Shown: positions 17,361 to 24,317, numbered from the stretch's first letter. The stretch: 64,000 nt of DNA from Prochlorococcus marinus XMU1402 (GCF_017696205.1 NZ_JAAORD010000002.1:124001-188000); one strand, 5' to 3'. Notes: generated by a model not told the origin, from the sequence alone. A program made the numbers and translations.

Positions 17361-18737
17361 TTATTTTTCTATATAACTTTTAACCAATTTATAAAGATTC
17401 TCTCCATAAGATTCTTTTGATGGATTAATAAAATATTGACTATCTTTTATAAGTTTTTTTGATAATGTTTTATTACCTATTTGAGAATATAAATCAAGAC
17501 AGGATTGGAGAAAATCTTCTTCTTGAGAACAAACATTCACCTCATTTAATTGAATTAATTCTTCAAAATGATTCATATTTGCAGGTTTATAATTATCATC
17601 GGTACCTTCAGGAAAAAATAAGAGAATAGGTTTTCCATTTAAAATAGCTTCAATCAGAATAGTTGAAAGAGGAGATATGACAGCATCCGCTAGATTTAAT
17701 AATTTATGACTAAAATCATAATCCACTAAAGAAGGCAGTCCTTTAGGATTATTTATTTCATTTTTATAGTAATCATACATCGAAGGATCCATAACAATAT
17801 TATCCCATTTTTGAGATAAAAAATCCTTTTCACCAACTCCTAAAGCCCCTCTCCATGGATGAGGTCTATAAAGTATCTGACAATCTCCTAAAAATTTGGA
17901 ATTCACATAATTATCAAGTAATTTAAGATATCTAGTTTCATAACTGCCGTTACCTGCCCCAGCATAAACTATGATTTTTTTATTTTGGTTTACATTAAAT
18001 AGTTGAGATAATTCTTTTCTACTATATTTACATTCTTTTTTATAAACTTCGAATTGAGCTGCTCCATAACACTCAATATCTTTTTCCTTCAATCGCATAA
18101 ATTTAATAGCATGTCTTTTAGTTTGTTCGCCCCAAACGACTAACTTCGAGGGGCTACCAGTGCAAAAAGCTTTCCCAGAAGGATTGTCCCAAGAATTCAT
18201 TAAAAAAATTAATGGTAATTTTTTTTGATAAAATTCAAAGATCCTTAATAGATCATTTATATAACTACCGCTCAATACTGTTGGATGAATTATTAGCGAG
18301 GGATTTTCAATTTTAATAAGCTCTTTTATCCCTTTGTGAATCCCCAGAAAATTGATAAACAGTAATTTAAAGATATGATAAATTCCTGGTAATGCTGCAA
18401 TTCTTGCTAGAAACAAATTTCTTTTACCAATACTTAAGCTTATGACTTTTAATCTTGATTGATATCCTTTACTACTTTTTTGCTGACGTATAACTGTAAT
18501 AATATAAAGCCAGAACCATGTCCCAGTTCTTTTATTAGGCATATTAATTACTCTAATCTTACTGGAATCAATAAATTTATTTACTATATGATTTTTCTTG
18601 AAATCATATTTTTCCTGATTAAAAACATAAATTAAATTGTAATTTTCCTCTAAGTAAGAAAAAGTTTTATTAGCAATAAAATGTCTAAGGATTATTGGTA
18701 AATCAATAAATATCAATATCTTTTTTTTCTCTTTCAT
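17361..18737 (-). CDS. Putative GT-B-like capsule/surface-glycan transferase
   Basis: 458-residue protein with no clear signal peptide. The C-terminal half carries ILYRPHPWRGALGVGEKDF (about 285-303) and ADAVISPLSTILIEAILNGK (about 357-376), features of CDP-glycerophosphotransferase/UDP-sugar-epimerase-like GT-B proteins. YAGAGNGSYETRYL near 256-269 marks the start of the nucleotide domain. It converges with the SqdB homologue after 46 bases. It is distantly similar in architecture to the 1950 gene. Donor and acceptor unknown; assignment is by fold motifs only. Confidence 0.55.
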   Translation of the reverse strand: MKEKKKILIFIDLPIILRHFIANKTFSYLEENYNLIYVFNQEKYDFKKNHIVNKFIDSSKIRVINMPNKRTGTWFWLYIITVIRQQKSSKGYQSRLKVISLSIGKRNLFLARIAALPGIYHIFKLLFINFLGIHKGIKELIKIENPSLIIHPTVLSGSYINDLLRIFEFYQKKLPLIFLMNSWDNPSGKAFCTGSPSKLVVWGEQTKRHAIKFMRLKEKDIECYGAAQFEVYKKECKYSRKELSQLFNVNQNKKIIVYAGAGNGSYETRYLKLLDNYVNSKFLGDCQILYRPHPWRGALGVGEKDFLSQKWDNIVMDPSMYDYYKNEINNPKGLPSLVDYDFSHKLLNLADAVISPLSTILIEAILNGKPILLFFPEGTDDNYKPANMNHFEELIQLNEVNVCSQEEDFLQSCLDLYSQIGNKTLSKKLIKDSQYFINPSKESYGENLYKLVKSYIEK

Positions 18738-19094
18738 AAAAATTTATCAATTAATTTAGAATGAATTTAGTTTATTAGGATTCAAATTTTTATAGTTTAA
18801 CTTTTAAATTACTAATCTTTTCTAAAATTCATAATACTTTGGAAAATTGTCCACGAATGAATTTTAATATTTTAATTATTTAAGGTTTACTTTAATATTA
18901 AAAGATTTTGTTAACCAAAAATTAAATGTCTAATAAAATATATCATAAATCATGAAATGATAAATAATGAATAAAAGTAGTTTTTAAAATTTGAATTGTT
19001 TTTTTGAAATTTAAATTTATGATTTCTTTTTATATATTATTTACTTATTATTATCCAAAATGTTAATTATTTAATTTATCTATTTTATAAATTT
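18738..19094. other. Intergenic region, nothing recognised
   Basis: 357 very AT-rich bases upstream of the leftward glycosyltransferase-like gene and downstream of the DoxX-like pair. No ORF of note, RNA gene or convincing terminator was seen. It must contain the promoter for the gene ending at 17361. Confidence 0.5.
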
Positions 19095-19469
19095 TTATTT
19101 TCTTATTAAAGCAATAATAAGACCCCCAATTAAAACAAGATTTCTTGTCACCCCTCCCATATGTGGGAAAGCAAATACATGAAAAATTAATGTAGTAGGT
19201 ATTAAAAATATTAATAGTAATATTGGTCCTAAATTACTTTTTTTTCTAAAAACGAATAGAAAAGTTCCAATTAAGATTATTAAAATTGCGCAAATCAAAA
19301 AAAATGGAGATAAGAATTCTGGAATTCCAGCAGAGCTTACATAATCAACATTTCTTTCAAAACTGAAAATCTTAGTTGGTAGAGAATTTATAAATATCGA
19401 AGATATAAAAACTCTTGCAATGGTATCTATAAAGTTAATGAGATTTTTTTTTCTTAAATTAAAAAACAT
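19095..19469 (-). CDS. DoxX-like small membrane protein (copy 1)
   Basis: 124-residue integral membrane protein with about four hydrophobic segments. It matches the DoxX family in length, in the N-terminal FIDTIARVFISSIFI helix, and in the C-terminal HVFAFPHMGGVTRNLVLIGG. Family members are poorly characterised inner-membrane proteins, some linked to redox or sulfur metabolism. The first 28 codons are identical at DNA level to those of the upstream tandem copy, so it arose by duplication or was homogenised. It is 62 bases downstream of copy 2. Confidence 0.7.
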   Translation of the reverse strand: MFFNLRKKNLINFIDTIARVFISSIFINSLPTKIFSFERNVDYVSSAGIPEFLSPFFLICAILIILIGTFLFVFRKKSNLGPILLLIFLIPTTLIFHVFAFPHMGGVTRNLVLIGGLIIALIRK

Positions 19470-19470
19470 A
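19386..19470 (-). repeat. 85-bp exact repeat, copy A (5' end of DoxX copy 1)
   Basis: Identical to 19823-19907. It covers the first 28 codons of copy 1 plus one upstream base. Divergence resumes abruptly on both sides apart from a short imperfect extension, suggesting recent recombination or conversion. Confidence 0.95.
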
Positions 19471-19531
19471 TTTATAAATTGTGATGAATCTAGAGAATCA
19501 TTTTATATTTAATTTAAACATAATATCAATT

Positions 19532-19906
19532 TTAATCTCGTAAAATAGTTATTATAAGGACGCCAATAATTGATAAATTCCTAATAATAGCTCCGATATC
19601 AGGGAATGCAAAAACATGAATAATAAATGTAGTTGGTATTAAAAATACTAATAATATTATTGGGCCTAAATTGCTAGCTTTTCTGAAAATAAACAAAAAT
19701 ATCCCAATTATGATTAATGTAATTGAGCTAAATAATAAAAATGGAGATAGTAATTCATTAATTCCAGTAGAGTTTATGTATCTAGAATAATATGAAAAAT
19801 CAAATATCATAGTTGGTAGAGCATTTATAAATATCGAAGATATAAAAACTCTTGCAATGGTATCTATAAAGTTAATGAGATTTTTTTTTCTTAAATTAAA
19901 AAACAT
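19532..19906 (-). CDS. DoxX-like small membrane protein (copy 2)
   Basis: 124-residue paralogue of the adjacent downstream gene, with the same length and helix layout. The N-terminal 28 residues are identical, the middle loop is diverged (around FSYYSRYINSTGINELLSP), and the C-terminal half is similar (HVFAFPDIGAIIRNL). Proximal gene of the tandem pair. The 186 bases to the divergent acetyltransferase gene hold the likely promoter. Physiological role unknown. Confidence 0.7.
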   Translation of the reverse strand: MFFNLRKKNLINFIDTIARVFISSIFINALPTMIFDFSYYSRYINSTGINELLSPFLLFSSITLIIIGIFLFIFRKASNLGPIILLVFLIPTTFIIHVFAFPDIGAIIRNLSIIGVLIITILRD

Positions 19907-19907
19907 A
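19823..19907 (-). repeat. 85-bp exact repeat, copy B (5' end of DoxX copy 2)
   Basis: Exact partner of 19386-19470, in the same orientation 437 bases away. The rest of the two genes is clearly diverged. Confidence 0.95.
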
Positions 19908-20092
19908 AATTATTTAATACTTAATTTATACTTACTACTTTAACCTGTAATAGAATTTCTTAATTAAAAAAAAATTAGAAACTAATTTAACTGCTTATAT
20001 ATGTTAAAAATTAAAAAAATTATTAACTTAAAAATTTTTAAAATTTATTTATTATATAAGTAGTAAAATAAATATCTCTGTAAAAAGTTGTT

Positions 20093-20833
20093 TTGGAAAA
20101 AATTTATAGTTTTGATATCAAGAAGGTTTTTGAAAATCTAATAAAACCAGGAGACGATTTATTAGTACATTCTTCTTTAAAAAATATTGGTTTTTTTCAT
20201 CCTAGTCCAGAAATAATTATTGATAACTTGGAAAAAATCCTAACTGAATTAGGTACTCTAATTATGATGAGTGATACACGTTCTTTTGCAGAAACAAAAA
20301 GTTTTTCACTTACACAAAAAAGTGAAACTGGTTTATTAAGTGAATGTTTTAGAAAAAGATCAAACGTCAAAAGATCAACAGTTCCTATGATATCTTTCTG
20401 TGCTTCCGGCGCGAGATCTTCACTATATACCGAAATTTACAATTCTTATTTAGACAAGTCTTCCCCATTCACTCACTTATTGAAAAACAATGGAAAAATA
20501 ATGTTATTTGGAATTGGATTCCAAAAATGTACGCTTTATCATTTAGCAGAGGAAAGATATCAAGTCCCATATAACTTTTATAAAACATTCAAAGGTCACT
20601 TAATAAGCGGAGATCAAAAAGTTCCTATTTCTCAAAGATATTTTGTTAGGAAAAATTTAAAAACAAAAAAAAATAATAGAGTTGCGACCGAATTGATGAT
20701 TAAGAAAAACTTTTTAAAAAAGGAAATTTTAGGCTCAGGTGAAATCTTGGTATTTAATGCTAGAGATTATGATGAATGTTGCATGGAAATACTAAAATGT
20801 AATAGATTGGCATTTCTTGAGCAAAATAATTAA
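20093..20833 (+). CDS. AAC(3)-family N-acetyltransferase
   Basis: Acetyl-CoA-dependent acetyltransferase related in fold to aminoglycoside 3-N-acetyltransferases; 246 residues. LLVHSSLKNIG near 22-32 is the family opening, and TLYHLAEERYQVPYN near 152-166 carries the conserved His-Glu region. PMISFCASGARS occupies the position of the usual G-rich cofactor segment. The frame starts with TTG and the first internal ATG is deep in the domain, so TTG is the start. In polysaccharide loci such proteins acetylate amino sugars (compare Cj1298 in Campylobacter). Antibiotic resistance is not implied. Confidence 0.8.
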   Translation: MEKIYSFDIKKVFENLIKPGDDLLVHSSLKNIGFFHPSPEIIIDNLEKILTELGTLIMMSDTRSFAETKSFSLTQKSETGLLSECFRKRSNVKRSTVPMISFCASGARSSLYTEIYNSYLDKSSPFTHLLKNNGKIMLFGIGFQKCTLYHLAEERYQVPYNFYKTFKGHLISGDQKVPISQRYFVRKNLKTKKNNRVATELMIKKNFLKKEILGSGEILVFNARDYDECCMEILKCNRLAFLEQNN

Positions 20834-21374
20834 ATATTAATTTCTTTGATTTATAGTAAGATGAGAATATATAAAATTTATAAACCCTTTATTATAAAAT
20901 GAAATTTTAAATATAAATTTTAGATTTTTTATCTAGGGATTGATTCTGAATATCTTTTTTTTATATAATTTATTATTTGAATTTTTCGAAAAAAGTCTAA
21001 TACAGAAACTAATAATTAAGATTATAAAGAAATTAGAGATCTAAAAAAAATATACCTAAATTGAAGAAAAGAATTAAAGGATAATATACTTTTTTCTGAG
21101 GATTTTATTTATCTAGAAATTTATTCTCATCAGGAATTGAGTAGGCTTATCTAGCAAATGAAAAAAGGTGAAATAATTTTACATCTAATAAATAAAATTT
21201 ATCAGAGAGGATAAACCATTAATGCATTAATAAAGTTATTAGAAAAAACTATATCTTTAACTAGAAAAAATAGAAAACAAAAATAACTTTATCAACCTCT
21301 TTTTTAAAAGATAAGGCATATTTTACAAACAAAAGATTGCTTATTTTCAATAAGACAATTTAAAATAAGCATAT
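20834..21374. other. Gene-poor region before tRNA-Ala
   Basis: 541 bases between the acetyltransferase and the tRNA. It contains a possible decayed ORF (listed separately at 21020-21286). The remainder is AT-rich with no recognisable gene or strong terminator. Being on the upstream flank of the tRNA, it would also carry the tRNA promoter. Confidence 0.5.
21020..21286 (+). pseudogene. Possible decayed ORF with three internal stops
   Basis: One reading frame of 89 codons (from 21020 to TAA at 21284-21286) reads like a soluble helical protein but is interrupted by TGA (21062-21064), TAG and TAA. Fragments include KDNILFSEDFIYLEIYSHQE and KKGEIILHLINKIYQRG, followed by TINALIKLLEKTIS. Each stop is one substitution from a sense codon and the frame does not shift. 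No family is recognised. AT-rich sequence yields stops often, so this rests on protein-like texture only. Confidence 0.3.
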
Positions 21375-21447
21375 GGGGCTATAGCTCAGCTGGTAGAGCA
21401 CCTGCATGGCATGCAGGGGGTCAGGGGTTCAAATCCCCTTGGCTCCA
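21375..21447 (+). tRNA. tRNA-Ala (GGC)
   Basis: Complete 73-base cloverleaf without encoded CCA. The acceptor arm is GGGGCTA/TGGCTCC with discriminator A; the D-loop is AGCTCAGCTGGTAGAGCA. The anticodon stem CCTGC/GCAGG encloses loop ATGGCAT with anticodon GGC. The T-arm is AGGGG TTCAAAT CCCCT. It lies in the middle of the island, and its 3' half is repeated in decayed form at 24081-24125, which points to past site-specific integration here. Confidence 0.97.
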
Positions 21448-21555
21448 TTAAATTTTTCCAGTGATACCAAACATTTTCAAGAACGATTTCGTAAAGACAT
21501 AACTTTTGTACCCACTTGTCCAAGCTTGTTTAGTCAATTCTGCACCCTAAAATGC

Positions 21556-21575
21556 ACTTAAGGACATTCTTAAGT
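21556..21575 (+). promoter_or_regulatory. Perfect hairpin in the leader of the small secreted-protein gene
   Basis: ACTTAAG and CTTAAGT arms (7 bp, 6-base loop) end eight bases before the ATG at 21584, covering the place of a ribosome-binding site. It could control translation or be an operator. No SD sequence is visible between hairpin and start. Confidence 0.4.
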
Positions 21576-21583
21576 TGCTAAAA

Positions 21584-21901
21584 ATGAAACCTTTACTACT
21601 AAGTCTACTAGCTGTTATCGCTTTACCTAATGCTGTTAATGCTGAATGGAAAATCGATGGTAAGTTTAAAACTAAATTCCTAGGTTGTTATGGTGACATT
21701 TGTCAGAGAAAAGTTGAAAGAGTTAATAACAGACCAGGATGGGAGTACAAACAGATAGAAATTTTTGATTGTAAAAATTTAAGAACTAGATTTGCTAATG
21801 AAATATCAATAGAACCTAAACCGACGCCTCCATGGAGTGATGTAATTATTGGAACTATTGGATTTAACGAATTTAAAGATATTTGTTCAAAAAATAAATG
21901 A
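21584..21901 (+). CDS. Small secreted protein of unknown function
   Basis: 105 residues with a clean Sec signal peptide, MKPLLLSLLAVIALPNAVNA, and probable cleavage after ANA/before EWKID. The mature part has four cysteines (in GCYGDICQR, IFDCKN and DICSKNK), suggesting disulfides in the periplasm. The frame also extends upstream to a TTG at 21575, but the ATG at 21584 places the signal peptide correctly. The stop (TGA 21899-21901) overlaps the ATG of the next, broken gene. It lies directly downstream of tRNA-Ala. No family recognised. Confidence 0.7.
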   Translation: MKPLLLSLLAVIALPNAVNAEWKIDGKFKTKFLGCYGDICQRKVERVNNRPGWEYKQIEIFDCKNLRTRFANEISIEPKPTPPWSDVIIGTIGFNEFKDICSKNK

Positions 21902-22182
21902 GAAAAATTCTTTTATTATTTTTATTTGCATTAATACCTTAAGCTAATGCAAGAGTGGTTTATATAGTTAATCATGGAAGAATAAATATTAAAGAAAGAT
22001 GCCAAGACGGAAAAGCAGTTCATCAGATTTGGCATATGGATGTAAAGGGGAAAGTACAGAAGTTAAATATAAAAAGGCATGGAAATAAATATTTTAAAAA
22101 TCCAGAATTAATTCCGAGTAATATTAATAAGTCTGATAAAGGTTATTTATGCAGTCAAAGAAAACTAACAAAAATGAAATAG
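21898..22182 (+). pseudogene. Small secreted protein with nonsense mutation in the signal peptide
   Basis: The ATG at 21898-21900 opens MRKILLLFLFALIP, then TAA at 21940-21942, then in the same frame ANARVVYIVNHGRINIKE and onward to TAG at 22180-22182. Restoring the stop (for example TAA back to TCA) gives a signal peptide ending in ANA and a mature protein of about 77 residues with two cysteines. The ATG overlaps the previous gene's TGA, so the two were an operon. Either a recent pseudogene, a base-call error, or an internally started fragment from GTG at 21955. Confidence 0.65.
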
Positions 22183-22209
22183 AATTCTACGATAAGAAAT
22201 TTAATTAAC

Positions 22210-22298
22210 ATTAAATATTTGACGTTTTGAGAATATATATAAGGAGGAATTCTTATCTACTATAAAGATTGCCAAGAAATTCAAAAGCCTTTCAAATA
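22210..22298. repeat. Imperfect direct repeat, copy 1
   Basis: 89 bases matching 24169-24254 with a handful of substitutions and small indels. Shared blocks include ATTAAATATTTGACG, AGAATTCTTATCTACT-like sequence and AAGAAATTCAAAAGCCTTTC. Located after the broken secreted-protein gene and before the 3' end of the SGNH gene. Not coding in any frame of note. Copy 2 lies just after the tRNA remnant, so the repeat marks both sides of the scar. Confidence 0.88.
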
Positions 22299-22353
22299 TT
22301 TATTTTGATTATTAACAAAATTAGTCAAATTTATAAAATATTAAAAAAATTTT

Positions 22354-23397
22354 TTAATCACAATTTTCTAATATTTTTAATTCTTCTATTGAGGGTTTAA
22401 ATAAATCAGCATCACTTAGAGGAACAGGTCGTATTTGACGCATTTTTGCGTAAGAGACACCTTCTATATCATTATCTAAGACTTGAAGGATTATTATATT
22501 TGGCTGTATTTTTACTGTCTTTTTAAGTGTTTCTGCTTCGTGAAAAATTGTAGATCCATTGAGACCTGCATTTAGTATTTGAATATTCTTTGCACCAAGT
22601 TTGATTAGATTTTTCTGTGCTAATTCAGGAAATGTATCATGGTTTGCAAGATAAGGGCCAAACGTAAATGAATCACCATATACTATGGCAATCTTTGAGT
22701 CACTTTTTAATTCTTTTGTTGTTCTGAATCCATTTTTATTTGTATAAACTCTATAAACCATATTTGAGTGTTTATTCCAGATAGATGATTTTGAAGCCTG
22801 GAGAAATGTTAACTGTTTTTTAATCATTTCTATATTTCTATCGATTTTTCTCTCTTCCTTATTTAATGCATTTAATAAATAGCTTGATAATTTTCTTGCT
22901 ATTATTTTATTTCCAAATCTTGATAAGTGCCCATCCTCTGGGTAAAGACTCCATATATCAATATCACCTGAATTTCTTAATATTGGAGACATATCAATAA
23001 AATCTAAAGAATTTTTTCTTGCTAGATTGGAGAAAAATTGCTTGTGTAAATCTCCACTTATTCGAGAGGGTAAATACAAAATTATTACAGGAATATTATT
23101 GGCAGTTTTTAAGAATGTATTAAATCCTTGCTCATATTTTCTATAAAATGGCAAAACATTTTTTTTTGTATAATCATTAGCCGCATTAGCAAGACACTTT
23201 AATTCTCTATTCCCTTTTTTACTATTACCCTTATATTTGAATGAATGCATATAAACTCTAACCTTTGTAGCAAACTCAATGATTGCTAACCCATTGAAGT
23301 CTTTCCTTGAAAGATAGATGCGAGAAGCTGTTTCTAAGATCCCTAACATCATTACCAAAACTAAAGTATTAATTGTGATTTTTTTTGTAATTGACAT
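22354..23397 (-). CDS. SGNH/GDSL-hydrolase-like protein with permuted motif order
   Basis: 347 residues. An N-terminal membrane anchor or signal (about 7-27) is followed first by what is normally the end of an SGNH domain: IPVIILYLPSR (102-112) and the catalytic Asp/His block PEDGHLSRFGNK (153-164). Only then come what should be the beginning: VYGDSFTFG (239-247, nucleophile Ser243), NAGLNG (276-281) and VLDND (306-310). The protein stops soon after. This is either a circular permutation or a fusion of two half-deleted copies. It might still fold as one esterase or be a defective product. It follows DUF5989 by one base, as in SxtJ-DUF5989-SGNH cassettes of surface clusters. Confidence 0.75.
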   Translation of the reverse strand: MSITKKITINTLVLVMMLGILETASRIYLSRKDFNGLAIIEFATKVRVYMHSFKYKGNSKKGNRELKCLANAANDYTKKNVLPFYRKYEQGFNTFLKTANNIPVIILYLPSRISGDLHKQFFSNLARKNSLDFIDMSPILRNSGDIDIWSLYPEDGHLSRFGNKIIARKLSSYLLNALNKEERKIDRNIEMIKKQLTFLQASKSSIWNKHSNMVYRVYTNKNGFRTTKELKSDSKIAIVYGDSFTFGPYLANHDTFPELAQKNLIKLGAKNIQILNAGLNGSTIFHEAETLKKTVKIQPNIIILQVLDNDIEGVSYAKMRQIRPVPLSDADLFKPSIEELKILENCD

Positions 23398-23398
23398 T

Positions 23399-23560
23399 CT
23401 AAAAAATAGAATAAATAAAGGGTGCTATTACTGAACCTTGAGTGAAAATGATAAGAGCTCCCATTAAAACAATGGTAATAATCAAGGGTGCTAACCAATA
23501 CTTCTTGCGAACTCTAAGAAAGTCCCAGATGTCTTTAATGAGATCAAGAAATGCTTCCAA
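23399..23560 (-). CDS. DUF5989 family small membrane protein
   Basis: A 53-residue ORF with TTG start (23558-23560) and TAG stop (23399-23401). It opens MEAFLDLIKDIWDFLRVRKK, has one hydrophobic segment (about 22-39), and ends AQGS-type FTQGSVIAPFIYSIF. The basic RVRKKYW segment before the helix and the conserved end are typical of DUF5989 proteins, which accompany SxtJ, SGNH and carbamoyltransferase genes. The start lies two bases after the SxtJ-remnant stop and the stop is one base before the SGNH ATG. Such packing supports the TTG start. Function unknown. Confidence 0.8.
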   Translation of the reverse strand: MEAFLDLIKDIWDFLRVRKKYWLAPLIITIVLMGALIIFTQGSVIAPFIYSIF

Positions 23561-23562
23561 AT

Positions 23563-23694
23563 TTAAAAAATTTTCTTTAAATTTACTTTGTGATTAGTCT
23601 TTATTTCTCGGTAGGATTTTTGGGTAAACTTTTTTGTTCGTAGTGGATCATGGCCAATGCTTTTCATGACTAATGAGATAGGTATAAGAACAAT
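23563..23694 (-). pseudogene. C-terminal remnant of an SxtJ-family membrane protein
   Basis: 43 codons open downstream of an in-frame TAA (23695-23697) and ending in TAA (23563-23565). They read IVLIPISLVMKSIGHDPL and then a polar tail with KSYREIKTN. The hydrophobic end plus GHDPLR and a later SY are the usual C-terminus of SxtJ proteins. The upstream transmembrane part is missing, replaced by unrelated short ORF sequence. It is followed two bases later by DUF5989, the normal order. Recognition is from the short motif, so moderate confidence. Confidence 0.6.
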
Positions 23695-23722
23695 TTAAAA
23701 AACTAATCCTAGTATTATACGA

Positions 23723-23821
23723 CTATTTACCCATCCTAGAATATGCCTGCCCTTTGGCAACTAGTTCAGCAGCATGAGCAACTCTTGATTCTGTTTCTTG
23801 CTTAGTAGCTCTTTTAGACAT
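23723..23821 (-). CDS. Short 32-aa ORF, possible remnant of a small helix-turn-helix-like protein
   Basis: ATG (23819-23821) to TAG (23723-23725), reading MSKRATKQETESRVAHAAEL and a short tail VAKGQAYSRMGK. The charged helical opening with ETESRVAHAAELVAKG resembles the start of small DNA-binding proteins of marine cyanobacteria and their phages, cut before the recognition helix. It may be truncated or a real micro-protein. No functional claim. Confidence 0.35.
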   Translation of the reverse strand: MSKRATKQETESRVAHAAELVAKGQAYSRMGK

Positions 23822-24080
23822 ACCTTCAATATATACTCTATTTCTATAATTTGATTACATAAGAACCATTGTTATTACTGATATTCTCAAATAATAAAGC
23901 TTACTATTTTTTCCCTTTTTTGTTTCAAAATATAGTTAATAAAGTAGGTAAAAGCTAGATATGCTTATTGATCTCCTTACTTATGTTTGCCTGGACAAAA
24001 CCGCACTTATTTCTGCACTCGGCTTTATTAAAAAACTGTCATAAATAAAGTAATTGCTAGTTTTTGCAGTCCTTTTGGCT

Positions 24081-24125
24081 ACTACATGGCATACAGGCTA
24101 AAGGGTTTGAGTCCGCTTAGCTCCA
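24081..24125 (+). pseudogene. Decayed 3' half of tRNA-Ala (GGC)
   Basis: 45 bases aligning with the anticodon arm through discriminator of the intact tRNA at 21375. They keep CATGGCAT (anticodon loop), ACAGG, GGGTTTGAGTCC (T-arm, diverged) and TTAGCTCCA (acceptor end). The 5' half is missing and stems carry mismatches, so it cannot function. Same orientation as the intact gene, as expected for an attachment-site duplication left by an integrase that targets tRNA 3' ends. Confidence 0.78.
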
Positions 24126-24168
24126 CTTATTTGAGGCTCTTCATTAAGTTAAAAATGATTTAAGAAAG

Positions 24169-24254
24169 ATTAAATATTTGACGATTTTAAACTATATAAA
24201 GAAGAATTCTTATCTACTAAAAAGATTGCAAGAAATTCAAAAGCCTTTCAAATA
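24169..24254. repeat. Imperfect direct repeat, copy 2
   Basis: 86 bases matching 22210-22298 in the same orientation. It begins 43 bases after the tRNA fragment, while copy 1 begins 762 bases after the intact tRNA, so the intervening sequence differs between the two. Confidence 0.88.
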
Positions 24255-24317
24255 AATTAGTTTTTATATTTTGAACTAATAATCTAATAATCTAAAAATT
24301 CTCAAAAAATATAAATA

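Larger units (their letters stand above)
23822..24317. other. Decayed region holding tRNA fragment and repeat copy 2
   Basis: 496 bases without an intact gene. The left half (23822-24080) shows nothing recognisable. It then holds the decayed tRNA-Ala 3' half (24081-24125) and direct repeat copy 2 (24169-24254). The end runs into the 3' end of the leftward methyltransferase gene. It marks the right edge of the tRNA-linked scar. Confidence 0.6.

Noticed and set aside
20093-20833. Aminoglycoside resistance gene
   Set aside because: It belongs to the AAC(3) fold family, but the location in a surface-sugar island and weak match to resistance enzymes favour an amino-sugar acetyltransferase.
22242-22247. 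AGGAGG as a ribosome-binding site
   Set aside because: No start codon and open frame follow at a suitable distance, and the second repeat copy does not keep the hexamer.
21375-24125. Active mobile element or prophage
   Set aside because: No integrase, transposase or phage structural gene was seen; the tRNA fragment and cassette are decayed, so only a scar is supported.
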